In this document: positions 1-8,008 of the stretch, one piece after another
How positions within the stretch are numbered: the first letter of the stretch is position 1
How the letters are laid out: the number at the start of each line of letters is the position of its first letter
NCBI GenBank assembly: GCA_028877265.1
Contig: JAPPGX010000147.1
Location: forward strand, 1-41,452
Direction of reading: 5' to 3'
DNA from: Acidobacteriota bacterium
GTDB taxonomy: Bacteria > Acidobacteriota > Vicinamibacteria > Marinacidobacterales > Marinacidobacteraceae
Length of the DNA: 41,452 nt
Translations under genes and position numbers: made by a program
The notes under the pieces: model-generated
What the model was told of the DNA's origin: nothing
The model's database searches: none
What the model saw: the letters and a program-made list of their open reading frames with translations, nothing else

Positions 1-100
1 CGAAGAACTTCCGGAAGATCAGGTTGCAGGCGATGAGCGCCGCGATGAAGACCGCCGCGAGGGTCAGGAAGACCTGCTCGCGGACGCGCGCGTTGTCCAC
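1..100 (-). CDS. Probable queuosine-precursor (YhhQ/VUT family) transporter, N-terminal fragment
   Basis: Only the first 33 codons lie in the window; the gene continues past the left edge. Reading leftward from a GTG at 98-100 gives a short charged start followed by a hydrophobic segment and the ending LIACNLIFRKFF. This resembles the first membrane helix of the VUT/YhhQ family, inner-membrane proteins that import queuosine precursors for tRNA modification. The start lies 6 bp after the stop of the carbamoylputrescine amidase gene on the same strand, so the two are probably co-transcribed. The family call rests on a short stretch only. Another polytopic membrane protein is possible. Confidence 0.45.
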   Translation of the reverse strand, partial: MDNARVREQVFLTLAAVFIAALIACNLIFRKFF

Positions 101-106
101 GACCGG

Positions 107-994
107 TTAGCGCGCTTTCCCCGGGTCGGGCGATATCCGGAGCAGGCCGCCGTAGGTGTCCGTCCGCCGGTCCCGGAAGAACTGGAGCAGTTCCCGCAGT
201 TCCCGGTTCCTGCCGAAGTCGAGATCGGCGAACACGATGTCGGGATCCGCGCCGGCGCGGGCGACCACCTCGCCGAAGGGGTCGCACACGAAGCTTCCGC
301 CGTAGTAGGTCATGGGACCCTCGACCCCCACCCGGTTGGGAGCTCCGACGAAGACGCCGTTCGCGATGGCGTGACCGCGCATGACCGTCCGCCAGGCATC
401 CTCCGACGAATAGCCCGGACGATCCGGCTCGCTGCCGATCGCGGTGGGGAAGAGCAGCAGGTCGGCGCCGCCAAGCGCGAGGAGGCGCGCCGTCTCGGGG
501 AACCATGAGTCCCAGCAGACCCCCACCCCGACCCGGCCGAACGCCGTTTCCCACACGGGATAACCGGTATCGCCGGGCGTGAAGTAGTACTTCTCGTGGT
601 AGCCGGGCCCGTCCGGAATGTGGTTTTTGCGGTAGAGGCCCAATTGCCTGCCGTCGGCGTCGTAGAGCACCGCGGCGTTGAAGAGCACCCCGGGGGCCGC
701 TTCCTCGAAGACCGGTACGACCAGCACGATGCCGAGTTCGGCGGCGAGCCGGCCCAGTTCCCGAACCCGGTCCGACGGCTGCCGCTCCGCCAGCCGCCAA
801 CCTTCCACCGCCACCTGCCGCGGAAAGTACGGGAGGTCGTACAGCTCGGGCAGAGCAACGATCTGCGCGCCGCCGGCCGCCGCGGCGCGGACGGCCTCCA
901 CGGCGCCCCGGTGGGCGGCATCCCGCTGGGGCTCGATCGCCCGCTGAATCAGGGCGAGCCGGGCGCGCCCGCCCGATTTCCGGTCAGCCTGCAT
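107..994 (-). CDS. aguB: N-carbamoylputrescine amidase (nitrilase superfamily)
   Basis: A 295-residue carbon-nitrogen hydrolase, about the usual length for AguB. The catalytic triad is visible: Glu50 in ALPELY, Lys123 in YRKNHIP and Cys160 in GVCWDSWFPE. The run KYYFTPGDTGYPVW and the motif FPTAIGSEP are typical of N-carbamoylputrescine amidohydrolases rather than generic nitrilases. The enzyme converts N-carbamoylputrescine to putrescine, CO2 and ammonia in the cytoplasm. There is no signal peptide. Agmatine deiminase, which makes its substrate, is encoded upstream on the same strand with an NhaC-type antiporter between them. The 79-bp gap to the antiporter stop suggests one transcription unit. 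Confidence in the specific function is high because of the paired pathway gene. Confidence 0.92.
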   Translation of the reverse strand: MQADRKSGGRARLALIQRAIEPQRDAAHRGAVEAVRAAAAGGAQIVALPELYDLPYFPRQVAVEGWRLAERQPSDRVRELGRLAAELGIVLVVPVFEEAAPGVLFNAAVLYDADGRQLGLYRKNHIPDGPGYHEKYYFTPGDTGYPVWETAFGRVGVGVCWDSWFPETARLLALGGADLLLFPTAIGSEPDRPGYSSEDAWRTVMRGHAIANGVFVGAPNRVGVEGPMTYYGGSFVCDPFGEVVARAGADPDIVFADLDFGRNRELRELLQFFRDRRTDTYGGLLRISPDPGKAR

Positions 995-1073
995 GGGCCA
1001 ATTCTGTCCTCATCGGGCACTCCGGCAATAGCCCGGGAGCGCGCTTCGATCGCCGACCCCCGGACTGCACCCG

Positions 1074-2453
1074 CTACCCGGCCACCAGGCCGAGCAGCAC
1101 GAAACCGGCGAGTGCGGCTCCGGCACCGATGAGGGCGTAGGGGAACTGCGTCCTGACGTGCTCCATGATCGAACACCCGGCGCTCCGCGCGGCGAGCACC
1201 GTGGCGTCACCGTAGAAGCACGCGTGGGAGCCGAAGGCGCCCGCGGAAACCAGCGCTCCCAGGGTCAACGGCAGCGGAGCCCCCAACTCGGCAGCCAGCC
1301 CGATGACGACCGGCATGCTGACCGTGTAGGCCCCCCAGAACGACCCGGTGGCGAACGCCACTCCCGACAGGGTCACGAACACGAGGGCCGGCAGCATCCA
1401 GGCCCTCGCGATCGGTTGCACGCTGCCGATGACGAATTCGGTCAGCCCGAGTGCCGCGTTCACGTCCCGCAGGATGAAGGAGACGAGCACGATCCCCAGG
1501 GGATAGACCATCTTTTCCATGCCGAGGAACGCGCCGTCGGCGACGGGTCCCAGGCCGCCCGCCGGCCGCACGAGCGTCGTCAGCGCCAGGGCAACTCCCA
1601 AAGCCGCCACCACGCCGAAGAGCGCGTCCCCGCCGAGCGCCAGGGTGGCGGCCGGCAGGACCAGGATCGGGACCAGGAAGGCCGGGGCGCGAAGGCCGGG
1701 ACGCGCCGGCGCCTGGGTCGTTGCCGGTTCGAGGCTCTCGTCAAGGGCCGCGGTCACCGGAGTCGCTCCCGAACGGAGTCGGCGCTCGGCGTCCGCCATC
1801 GGCCCGAGATCGCCGACCGCCCCCAGGATCACCGCGAACACCAACAGGATCGCGAACCACGGATAGAGGAGATACGGGATCAGGGAGACATAGAGACCGA
1901 TGCCCCCGCCTGCTTCGGCAAGTCCGTTCGCCTCGAAAAGCCCGGCGATGAAAACCGTCCAGGTCGAAGCGGGAATCAGCACGCAGATGGGCGCCGCCGT
2001 GCTGTCCACCACGTAGGCGAGGCGAGCCCGCGAGATGCCGATCCGGTCCGCCGCACCCCGAAACGCCGCCCCGACCGCCAGCGCGTTCAGGTAGTCGTCG
2101 ACGAAGGTCACGACGCCAAGACCGAACGCGCCCAGCAGGACGCCACGCCGGGTCCGAAGCCGCCGGGAGAGCGCCTCGCCGAACGCTCTCGACCCTCCGG
2201 CGCGGGCCAGGATGCCGATGAGAGCTCCGAAGAGCATCACCACCAGGACCACCCAAACGCTCGCCGGCTCGGCCATCACCGACTGGGCGTTCTCGAGGAA
2301 CGCTCCCAGAAAGCCCCCCCGCGAGAGCATCAGGTGGCCGAGCAGCGATCCGAAGATCAGGGCTTCCAGAGGCCGGCGGGTCCATACCGCGAGCCCCAGC
2401 ACCGCGAGGCTGGGTATCAGGCTGAGGGCGCCCCAACCCTCCGCGCCGCTCAC
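1074..2453 (-). CDS. NhaC-family Na+/H+ antiporter-like membrane protein
   Basis: A polytopic inner-membrane protein of 459 residues from the GTG at 2451-2453. The frame stays open upstream to 2531, but the extra residues are hydrophilic and run towards a hairpin-rich repeat, so the shorter start is preferred. Family features include the acidic motif VTFVDDYLNALAVG, the segment STAAPICVLIPASTWTVF and a C-terminal SFWGAYTVSMPVVIGLA. NhaC proteins exchange Na+ or organic cations for protons. The gene sits between agmatine deiminase and carbamoylputrescine amidase, so its cargo may be agmatine, putrescine or another amine. That is inference from context, since sequence alone supports only an NhaC-like antiporter. 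Confidence 0.85.
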   Translation of the reverse strand: MSGAEGWGALSLIPSLAVLGLAVWTRRPLEALIFGSLLGHLMLSRGGFLGAFLENAQSVMAEPASVWVVLVVMLFGALIGILARAGGSRAFGEALSRRLRTRRGVLLGAFGLGVVTFVDDYLNALAVGAAFRGAADRIGISRARLAYVVDSTAAPICVLIPASTWTVFIAGLFEANGLAEAGGGIGLYVSLIPYLLYPWFAILLVFAVILGAVGDLGPMADAERRLRSGATPVTAALDESLEPATTQAPARPGLRAPAFLVPILVLPAATLALGGDALFGVVAALGVALALTTLVRPAGGLGPVADGAFLGMEKMVYPLGIVLVSFILRDVNAALGLTEFVIGSVQPIARAWMLPALVFVTLSGVAFATGSFWGAYTVSMPVVIGLAAELGAPLPLTLGALVSAGAFGSHACFYGDATVLAARSAGCSIMEHVRTQFPYALIGAGAALAGFVLLGLVAG

Positions 2454-2540
2454 GCTCTCACGACCGCAGAACCAGGTCCGGTGCGCTCCAACCCGTCCGT
2501 ACCCTTCGACAACGGATGGCGTTCCGGCCACCCCGCCCGA

Positions 2541-2573
2541 AAAAACGAATGGCAGCGAACTCCGTTCGCTGCC
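2541..2573 (-). terminator. Hairpin plus T-run after aguA (repeat copy A)
   Basis: A perfect 10-bp stem, GGCAGCGAAC (2551-2560) with GTTCGCTGCC (2564-2573), has a 3-nt loop. On the minus strand it is followed, after five bases, by six T residues (2541-2546). This looks like an intrinsic terminator for the leftward aguA transcript, although the gap between stem and T-run is longer than ideal. A near-copy with the same spacing to a T-run lies at 41148-41180, so it may instead be a dispersed repeat acting as a terminator. Confidence 0.5.
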
Positions 2574-2592
2574 CGCAGTTTCGGGGGAAAGC

Positions 2593-2617
2593 GTGAAAGG
2601 GGGTTACCCCCTTTCAC
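2593..2617. repeat. Perfect 11-bp hairpin in the aguA-nhaC gap
   Basis: GTGAAAGGGGG (2593-2603) pairs perfectly with CCCCCTTTCAC (2607-2617) around a 3-nt loop. No long T-run follows on either strand. It lies between two other strong inverted repeats in the same 324-bp gene-free gap (2454-2777), so the gap is mostly RNA- or DNA-level structure and I see no gene in it. Confidence 0.6.
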
Positions 2618-2700
2618 AAGAAAGAAACGACAAACCGGAACTCGCCGCTCCGCGCCACCGGCGCGCAAGGGAGTTGCGGTTTGCGGCGCGAAGCGCCGGG

Positions 2701-2788
2701 CGGTTCGGTAGCGGGGGTGCGACCCAGTCTGCGCGGATCGCTCCGGGGTAGTCACCGCAGGTCCCGTCGCACCCCCGCTACCGGACCG
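2701..2788. repeat. Long inverted repeat overlapping the aguA stop codon
   Basis: GGTAGCGGGGGTGCGAC (2707-2723) and its exact reverse complement (2766-2782) flank a 42-nt centre. Pairing extends outward to 2701 and 2788 with one G-T wobble, giving a stem of about 23 bp. The right arm includes the aguA stop codon (2778-2780). It could form a 3' stabilising or attenuating structure in the aguA message, or be the ends of a small non-coding mobile repeat. Confidence 0.7.
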
Positions 2789-4091
2789 CTCGACGGGGTT
2801 CCTGTTGGAGGATGCAGTGGATCCCGCCGCCGCCGAGGTTGACGGCCATGGCGTCGAGGGGCAGCACCTCGCGGCCCGGGAACACCTCACCCAGGATGGC
2901 GAGCGCGCGTTCATCCTTTTCCCTCAGGCTCTCCGGCATGCCGGGCTTCCAGTACTTCTGGGCCAGGACGAGGCCGTTGGTCACCTGGAAGTTCAGATAG
3001 CTCGCCGCTGCGACTACCTTGATTTCGTCGTCCGGCGCGATCGAGGATCCATCCTCGTATTCGAGCGGTTGGATGTAGTCGAACACCCCGTCCCCGGCCC
3101 GCATCGAATCGAAGAGCGAATCCGGCGCGGGCACGCGCACGATGCGGAAGGGATTCCCGTCCTGGTCCGTCGCGGCGCTCAGCCTCCGGAAGCTCTCCTC
3201 AAGCCGTTCGTGGCTGATGGCGGCGATGGGATCCGTCCGGCGTTCTTCTTCCGTGACCTCCGCGAGCAGGATGGTCTGCGGGTCCGCGAAGCGGGCGAAC
3301 TCATCCACGTGCCCGCCGGTGGTGATGACGGTATAGACATCGCCGGGGAGCCGGCCCCGGAACGTGAGTTCATCCTCGGCCATGCCCTCGGCGAGCCAGA
3401 TGACCCTGGAAACTCCCAGAGTGCGCCGGAACTCCTCATCCATGGCTTCGAGCGTCCATCCCGGGTTGCGCTGGAGTTCCACCGCCTCCACGGCGAGCAT
3501 CACCCCCTTGCCGTTGAACTCGCGGGAGCCGCCCTCGCTGATCAGCGTCGACTTTTCCACCTCCAGGCCGAGCAGCGCCGCGACCTGGCGGTCCACCGCT
3601 TCTTCAAGCCGGGAGTTGGGACTGTCCGGGGACTCGTAGCCCCACATGTTGAATCCGAAATCGACGACCCGAAGACCGCCCCGATCACCCCGCACGAAGA
3701 TCGGTCCCATGTCCCGCATCCAGATGTCGCCGTGCGGCACGGCGTGGATGGTCACATGGCCGTCCGGGACCCCCTCCTGCCGAAAGCGCGCCCGGATGCG
3801 ATCTGCTTCGTCGTCATCCTGGGCCAGCAGTTCGATGGCCACCCTGCCCTCCGTGGCGCGGATGATCTCGATGAGGAGCGGCTCCGTCGGCAGTCCCCGC
3901 TTGTTCTCGTAGGTCGGCCACGCCATCCAGAGGGCGCGATGCGGTTCGAACTCGGCGGGAAAGACGAAGGACTCGGCCGGAGGGTCCTCTCCCCTTGTCG
4001 GCGCCGGGTCTGCGGTACAGGCGAGGATCCCCGTCAGGGACAGAACAGCAACGGCATTCAGAGTGCTGCTGATGCCGCCGGGACCCCGCAC
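2778..4091 (-). CDS. aguA: Agmatine deiminase (agmatine iminohydrolase), predicted lipoprotein
   Basis: Belongs to the peptidyl-arginine deiminase/agmatine deiminase family, which hydrolyses agmatine to N-carbamoylputrescine and ammonia. Family motifs are ESFVFPAEFEPHRALWMAWP near the N-terminus, the IWMRDMGPIF block, GGHVDEFARF, and the catalytic Cys in GGGGIHCILQQEP (Cys426 from the chosen start). The GTG at 4089-4091 is preferred because it gives a signal peptide ending in the lipobox LTGILAC with Cys at residue 25, and because a -10-like TATAGT lies 7 nt upstream. The frame stays open to 4154. Family members are usually cytoplasmic, so the lipoprotein signal is unusual. The partner AguB in the same cluster has no signal peptide. 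Confidence 0.93.
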   Translation of the reverse strand: MRGPGGISSTLNAVAVLSLTGILACTADPAPTRGEDPPAESFVFPAEFEPHRALWMAWPTYENKRGLPTEPLLIEIIRATEGRVAIELLAQDDDEADRIRARFRQEGVPDGHVTIHAVPHGDIWMRDMGPIFVRGDRGGLRVVDFGFNMWGYESPDSPNSRLEEAVDRQVAALLGLEVEKSTLISEGGSREFNGKGVMLAVEAVELQRNPGWTLEAMDEEFRRTLGVSRVIWLAEGMAEDELTFRGRLPGDVYTVITTGGHVDEFARFADPQTILLAEVTEEERRTDPIAAISHERLEESFRRLSAATDQDGNPFRIVRVPAPDSLFDSMRAGDGVFDYIQPLEYEDGSSIAPDDEIKVVAAASYLNFQVTNGLVLAQKYWKPGMPESLREKDERALAILGEVFPGREVLPLDAMAVNLGGGGIHCILQQEPRRAVR

Positions 4092-4098
4092 GGCCGCG

Positions 4099-4106
4099 AC
4101 TATACT
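4099..4106. promoter_or_regulatory. Overlapping divergent -10 elements for aguA and gatC
   Basis: On the minus strand, TATAGT (4099-4104) lies 7 nt before the aguA GTG and predicts a leaderless message. On the plus strand, TATACT (4101-4106) would start transcription near 4113, about 25 nt before gatC. Neither has a good -35 match. The two hexamers share four positions, so polymerase binding in the two directions may be mutually exclusive. Confidence 0.45.
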
Positions 4107-4137
4107 CGCCGCTTCCTGAGCTGGTGAGAGGCGGCGG

Positions 4138-4455
4138 GTGGCAGACGGAATCAACAGCGACGAGTTCTTCCGGGTGGCTGCGCTGGCGTCGGTCGCGCCG
4201 CCCGCAGGGGAGGTCCGAACCCGGAACTTTCGGGCCGCGCGTAAGGTGCTCGGGACCTACACGCTGCAGGTCGTGGAGACCGCCAGAAGCGAAGTCGAAA
4301 CGCAATCCGGAGATTCCTCCGCCGGGGAAGGCGCCTGTCCGCTGCGCCCGGACGAACCGCGGGAGGGTCTTCCGGATGGCGCGGCCTTCGAACTCGCTCC
4401 CGAGCGCGGCGAGCGTTTCGTCCAGGTTCCGCGGGTACTCGGAGGCGGGTCGTGA
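4138..4455 (+). CDS. gatC: Asp/Glu-tRNA amidotransferase subunit C
   Basis: A 105-residue protein starting at GTG 4138 behind GAGAGG. The C-terminal half matches the GatC pattern well: CPLRPDEPREGLP, then APERGERFVQVPRVL. The N-terminus (MADGINSDEFFRVAALA) fits the usual first helix, although the middle is more divergent than in typical GatC. GatC is the small clamp subunit that stabilises GatA on GatB in the GatCAB transamidase. The stop overlaps the gatA start as GTGA (4452-4455), which implies translational coupling. Divergence of the centre and the short length make the call slightly less than certain, but the location settles it. Confidence 0.82.
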   Translation: MADGINSDEFFRVAALASVAPPAGEVRTRNFRAARKVLGTYTLQVVETARSEVETQSGDSSAGEGACPLRPDEPREGLPDGAAFELAPERGERFVQVPRVLGGGS

Positions 4456-5861
4456 CGCCCGCCGGGGCAGACCCGTCCGGGTTCCCGCTTCCGCCCGGCG
4501 GCCGCGACCTGCCAAGGGCGACCGCAGCCGCGCTCGACCACGCCACGGAAGTCGACCGGCGCATCCACGCGTTCCTGCATCTCGACCGGGACGGCGCCAC
4601 CGCAACCGCCCGGCGCCTCGAGCGGCAGCCACCGGCCGCCCGGGGACCTCTCTTCGGACTCCCGGTCGCGGTGAAGGACAACATCGCGGTCCGCGGGTTG
4701 CCGTCGACCTCCGGATCCGCTCTCCTCGGCGCCTATCGGGCGCCCTACGACGCCACCGTGGTGGAACGCCTCCGGGGCGCCGGCGCGGTAATTCTCGGCA
4801 CCACGAACCTCGACGAGTTCGGCATGGGTTCCGCCACCACGAGCGGGTTTCGGGGCCCGACCCGGAACCCGGCGGACCCCGAGCGCATCGTCGGCGGATC
4901 GTCGGGAGGTCCGGCGGCGGCCGTCGCCTCCGGTGCGGTCCCAGCAGCTCTCGGAACCGATACCGGCGGCTCGGTCCGCCTCCCGGCGGCCCACACCGGC
5001 ATTTTCGGAATCCGTCCCACCTACGGGCGCGTCTCCCGTTTTGGGATCACCGCCTACGCATCGTCCTTCGATCAGGTCGGCTGCCTCGCGGCGACTCCCG
5101 AAGCTCTCGGGCGGGTCCTTTCGGTTATCGCCGGGGCCGACCCCCGCGATGCGACGAGCGTCGACCGGGAGGTGCCCGATTTCGCGGCTGCCGCCGCCCA
5201 TCCCGCCTTTCCCCGCACCGTCGTGGCGTGCAGCGACGAGGACCTCGCAATCTTGGACTCCCCGTCCCGGAGGGCGTTCCACCGGGTGCTCCGCCGGTTC
5301 GAAGCGGGGGGATCGACGATCCGCCGCTTCCAACTGCCGGAAGCGGTCACCACGATCTCCGCTTACTACGTCCTGGCCTGCGCGGAAGCCAGCTCGAACC
5401 TGGCCCGCTTCGACGGCATGCGCTACGGCAGCCGTCTGGACGGTGACGGAACCCTCGCCGCGGCGATACGCGCCAGCCGGACCGCCGGATTCGGAGACGA
5501 GGTGCGCCTGCGGATCTTGCTGGGAACGACGGTTCTCTCGCAGGGCTACCGGGACGCCATCTACGCGGCCGCCACCGCGGCGCGGAAAGCGATCCGGGAG
5601 CGGCTGCTCGGCCACTTCGAGCAGGGAGAGTTCCTGCTCATCCCCGTTGCCAGGACGGCGCCCCGGCGGCTGTCCGATCCGGTCGAGGCGGGCGAAGACT
5701 ACGACGGGGACCGGTTCACCATCCTGGCTTCCCTGGCCGGGCTCCCCGCACTCGCGGTCCCCGCCGGCAAGCGGGACGGCCTGCCCTTCGGCGTCGAGCT
5801 GATGGCGCCTCCCTGGGAGGAGGCGGCGCTGCTTTCGGCGGGCGCTGCCCTGGCCGCCTAG
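4452..5861 (+). CDS. gatA: Asp-tRNA(Asn)/Glu-tRNA(Gln) amidotransferase subunit A
   Basis: A 469-residue amidase-signature protein, near the usual GatA length of about 485. The Ser-cisSer-Lys triad is visible: Lys75 in AVKDN, Ser150 in GGSSGGPAAAV and Ser174 in TGGSVRLPAA, with the spacing expected for GatA. It releases ammonia from glutamine, which GatB uses to convert Glu-tRNA(Gln) or Asp-tRNA(Asn) to the correct aminoacyl-tRNA. Direct overlap with gatC supports GatA over a stand-alone amidase. gatB is not in the window. The stop shares a CTAG tetramer with the stop of convergent thiL, leaving no room for a terminator between them. Confidence 0.93.
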   Translation: MTPAGADPSGFPLPPGGRDLPRATAAALDHATEVDRRIHAFLHLDRDGATATARRLERQPPAARGPLFGLPVAVKDNIAVRGLPSTSGSALLGAYRAPYDATVVERLRGAGAVILGTTNLDEFGMGSATTSGFRGPTRNPADPERIVGGSSGGPAAAVASGAVPAALGTDTGGSVRLPAAHTGIFGIRPTYGRVSRFGITAYASSFDQVGCLAATPEALGRVLSVIAGADPRDATSVDREVPDFAAAAAHPAFPRTVVACSDEDLAILDSPSRRAFHRVLRRFEAGGSTIRRFQLPEAVTTISAYYVLACAEASSNLARFDGMRYGSRLDGDGTLAAAIRASRTAGFGDEVRLRILLGTTVLSQGYRDAIYAAATAARKAIRERLLGHFEQGEFLLIPVARTAPRRLSDPVEAGEDYDGDRFTILASLAGLPALAVPAGKRDGLPFGVELMAPPWEEAALLSAGAALAA

Positions 5862-6976
5862 CTTTTCGGATTCCGCCGCCCGGCGGTCCACGAGTCCCAG
5901 CCGCGGCGCGGCAGCGGTTCGGCGACTCCGTCAGCGCGCTCCAGCCGGATTCCCTCGCCCGCTGCGGTGACGCGCCCCACCTGCGTCAGCGGAACTTCCG
6001 CCTCGCGCGCCGCAGCGCGCACCGTCTGCCGCGGCCCCGCGATGAGCAGCTCGTAGTCCTCGCCTCCGAAGAGCGCCGCCTCGAGGCTCTGGGCGCCCCT
6101 GCCGGCGAGCGGCACCCGGGCCGCCTGGACGCATGCCCCGACCCCGCTGGCGACAGCCAGGCGGTGGAGATCGAGGGCCAGTCCGTCCGAGAGATCCATC
6201 CCGGCGTGCGCCGCGCCCGCAAGGGCCGCGCCCGCATCCAGGCGGGGCGCCGGATCCAGTTGCCGGGCCACCAGCGCCTCCTCTTCCGGATCGAGGGGGG
6301 TCGTTTCCCCCTCCTTCCGCCGCCGCAACAGGGACAGGCCGAGCGCTGCTCCGCCCAGGCTTCCGGTCACAAAGAGCCCGTCGCCCGGTTTCGCTCCGCG
6401 GCGCCGGAGCAGGGGGGCTCCCGGAGTTCCGGCGCCGGCGACCGCGACGTGGAGGCCGATCCGTTCTCCGGCGGTGATGTTTCCTCCCACCAGCGGCGCT
6501 CCCAACTCCGCGGCCCGCTCAGCCGCCGCCTCGGCGATCCGTGCCGCGGCCGTCTCTTCGGCCGGGGGAGCCACGAGAGAGATGAGCGTGCCGACAGGAC
6601 GGCCGCCCATCGCCGCGATGTCGCTCACCGCGGCGGCAACGGCCCGGCGCCCGATGGCGCGCAGCGGATGAAGACGGCGGTCGAAGTGGACGCCTTCCTC
6701 GGCCGCGTCCGTCGTCAGCAGGAGCGTGCCGCCACCCGGCCAGGCAAACGCTGCGGCGTCATCCCCCGGTCCCAGGATCAGGTGGGGAACTCCCTCTCCA
6801 CCCCCTCCCGGAAGCGCCGGAAGAACATCCAGGACGCGCCGGAGCAACCGGTCCTCGCCGGTGGCCGGCGCCGGAAACGGATGCGCGCCCGCTGACCGGT
6901 CTCCGGGACTGCCCGCCTCTCCCGTTGCGGCGGTTCGTCTTGCCTTGTCCACGGGCCGCGAGCCGGCACCCGCCAC
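5858..6976 (-). CDS. thiL: Thiamine-monophosphate kinase
   Basis: Catalyses ATP-dependent phosphorylation of thiamine monophosphate to thiamine diphosphate in the cytoplasm. Motifs include LGPGDDAAAF, the metal-binding TTDAAEEGVHFD, SDIAAMGGRPVG, GGNITAG and the C-terminal MDLSDGLALDL and FGGEDYELL. At 372 residues from the GTG at 6974-6976 it is longer than usual (about 320-340) because of a roughly 40-residue low-complexity N-terminal lead, so translation may really begin further in. It lies 9 bp after zapA and probably ends the thrS-infC-rpmI-rplT-orf-zapA-thiL run. No TPP riboswitch is recognisable upstream. Confidence 0.92.
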   Translation of the reverse strand: MAGAGSRPVDKARRTAATGEAGSPGDRSAGAHPFPAPATGEDRLLRRVLDVLPALPGGGGEGVPHLILGPGDDAAAFAWPGGGTLLLTTDAAEEGVHFDRRLHPLRAIGRRAVAAAVSDIAAMGGRPVGTLISLVAPPAEETAAARIAEAAAERAAELGAPLVGGNITAGERIGLHVAVAGAGTPGAPLLRRRGAKPGDGLFVTGSLGGAALGLSLLRRRKEGETTPLDPEEEALVARQLDPAPRLDAGAALAGAAHAGMDLSDGLALDLHRLAVASGVGACVQAARVPLAGRGAQSLEAALFGGEDYELLIAGPRQTVRAAAREAEVPLTQVGRVTAAGEGIRLERADGVAEPLPRRGWDSWTAGRRNPKS

Positions 6977-6985
6977 CGAACGGCG

Positions 6986-7297
6986 TCAGTCCGGAGAAGC
7001 GGTCGCCTGTTCCATCCGCCGGACGAGTTCGGCGAGCCGGCCTCGCACGGCGGCCACCGCCTCCTCGATCTCCGCCGGCCCGGCGGCGCTGGCCGCTCGC
7101 TGCCGCAGCAGTTCATCCCCCATGTTGAGCGCCGCCAGGATCGCGACCTCCTCCTTTTCGAGGTGCGGCGCCGCCTCCAGGATCTCCCCGATGCGTTCGT
7201 TCACGAGCCGGGCGACCGCCGCGAGGTCGGCTCCCCCCTCGTCCGAGCGCAACCGGTACGAACGTCCGGCAACCTCGACTTCGACGGTCTCGCTCAT
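6986..7297 (-). CDS. zapA: Cell division protein ZapA
   Basis: A 103-residue protein with a ZapA N-terminus (VEVEVAGRSYRLRSDEG), the conserved helix VARLVNERIGEI and KEEVAILAALNMGDELL, and a C-terminal coiled coil. ZapA binds FtsZ and bundles protofilaments at the division ring. It overlaps the preceding coiled-coil gene by four bases (ATGA, 7294-7297), so the two are translationally coupled. The neighbourhood downstream of rplT is a common place for zapA. Confidence 0.88.
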   Translation of the reverse strand: MSETVEVEVAGRSYRLRSDEGGADLAAVARLVNERIGEILEAAPHLEKEEVAILAALNMGDELLRQRAASAAGPAEIEEAVAAVRGRLAELVRRMEQATASPD

Positions 7298-7575
7298 TGC
7301 CGCCCCGCGCCGGCGCCATCCCCCCGGGTGACGGCACGCAGCGCCTTCCGGATCACCTCGCGTTCGTCACGAAGGATCGCGGCCGCCCGCTCGGCCCGCT
7401 CCGCGCGGGTTCTGGCCTCCTGCTCCCCTTCCCTGAGGTCGTCCCGCTCCCGCCGGGCCTCGCGAACGCTCGCGTCCGTCGCCTCGGCGATCCGCCCGCT
7501 CACCCGCTCGAACGCGGATTCCGCCCGCTCGACGTCCTCCAGCAGTCCCCGAACGGCGGCGGCGGGATCGGACAC
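7294..7575 (-). CDS. Coiled-coil protein of unknown function upstream of zapA
   Basis: About 93 residues from a GTG at 7573-7575, chosen because it follows the rplT stop by 8 bp; the frame stays open to 7638 but would overlap rplT. The protein is a single predicted helix rich in Glu, Arg and Ala with heptad-like spacing (VERAESAFERVSGRIAEATD, then RERDDLREGEQEARTRAERA). I recognise no family by sequence. Size, coiled-coil character and the ATGA overlap with zapA suggest a ZapB-like partner of ZapA, but that is positional inference only. Confidence 0.65.
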   Translation of the reverse strand: MSDPAAAVRGLLEDVERAESAFERVSGRIAEATDASVREARRERDDLREGEQEARTRAERAERAAAILRDEREVIRKALRAVTRGDGAGAGRQ

Positions 7576-7583
7576 GGACGCGC

Positions 7584-7958
7584 CTACTCGGAACTGGACC
7601 CGGCCGAGAGCGCCTCCCTCGCCCGGTCCACCAGACAATCGAACGCTCCCGGATCGTGCACCGCCAGTTCCGCCAGTTGTTTCCGGTTCACCCCCACGCC
7701 CGCAAGCGACAGACCATGCGCGAACTGGGCGTACGGGAGCCCCCGCTCCCGGCTCGCGGCGCTGATGCGGGTGACCCAGAGGCGGCGGAAGTCACGCTTC
7801 CGGGTGCGCCGGTCACGGTAGGCATACGACAGGGCGCGATCGAGCGCCTGCATCGCGTGCCGATAGAGCTTGCCGCGCATCCCGCGGTAGCCTCGGGTCT
7901 GTTTGAGAACCCGCCGGCGCCGATCCCGCCGGTGGGTCCCGCGTTTCACTCGGGACAT
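7584..7958 (-). CDS. rplT: 50S ribosomal protein L20
   Basis: A 124-residue protein with the L20 signature from the first residue (MSRVKRGTHRRDRRRRVL, then KQTRGYRGMRGKLYRHA and RDRRTRKRDFRRLWVTRI). L20 binds 23S rRNA early in large-subunit assembly. It follows rpmI in the classic infC-rpmI-rplT order. In enterobacteria L20 represses this operon through a pseudoknot in the message; I could not confirm one here. Confidence 0.97.
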   Translation of the reverse strand: MSRVKRGTHRRDRRRRVLKQTRGYRGMRGKLYRHAMQALDRALSYAYRDRRTRKRDFRRLWVTRISAASRERGLPYAQFAHGLSLAGVGVNRKQLAELAVHDPGAFDCLVDRAREALSAGSSSE

Positions 7959-8008
7959 CGTGTCTTCTCCAACTCTCTGTGCGCGGTGGCGGAACGAACT
8001 CCGGCCAT

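Noticed and set aside
6977..6985. TPP riboswitch controlling thiL
   Set aside because: Only nine bases separate zapA and thiL, and no THI-box sequence is visible nearby.
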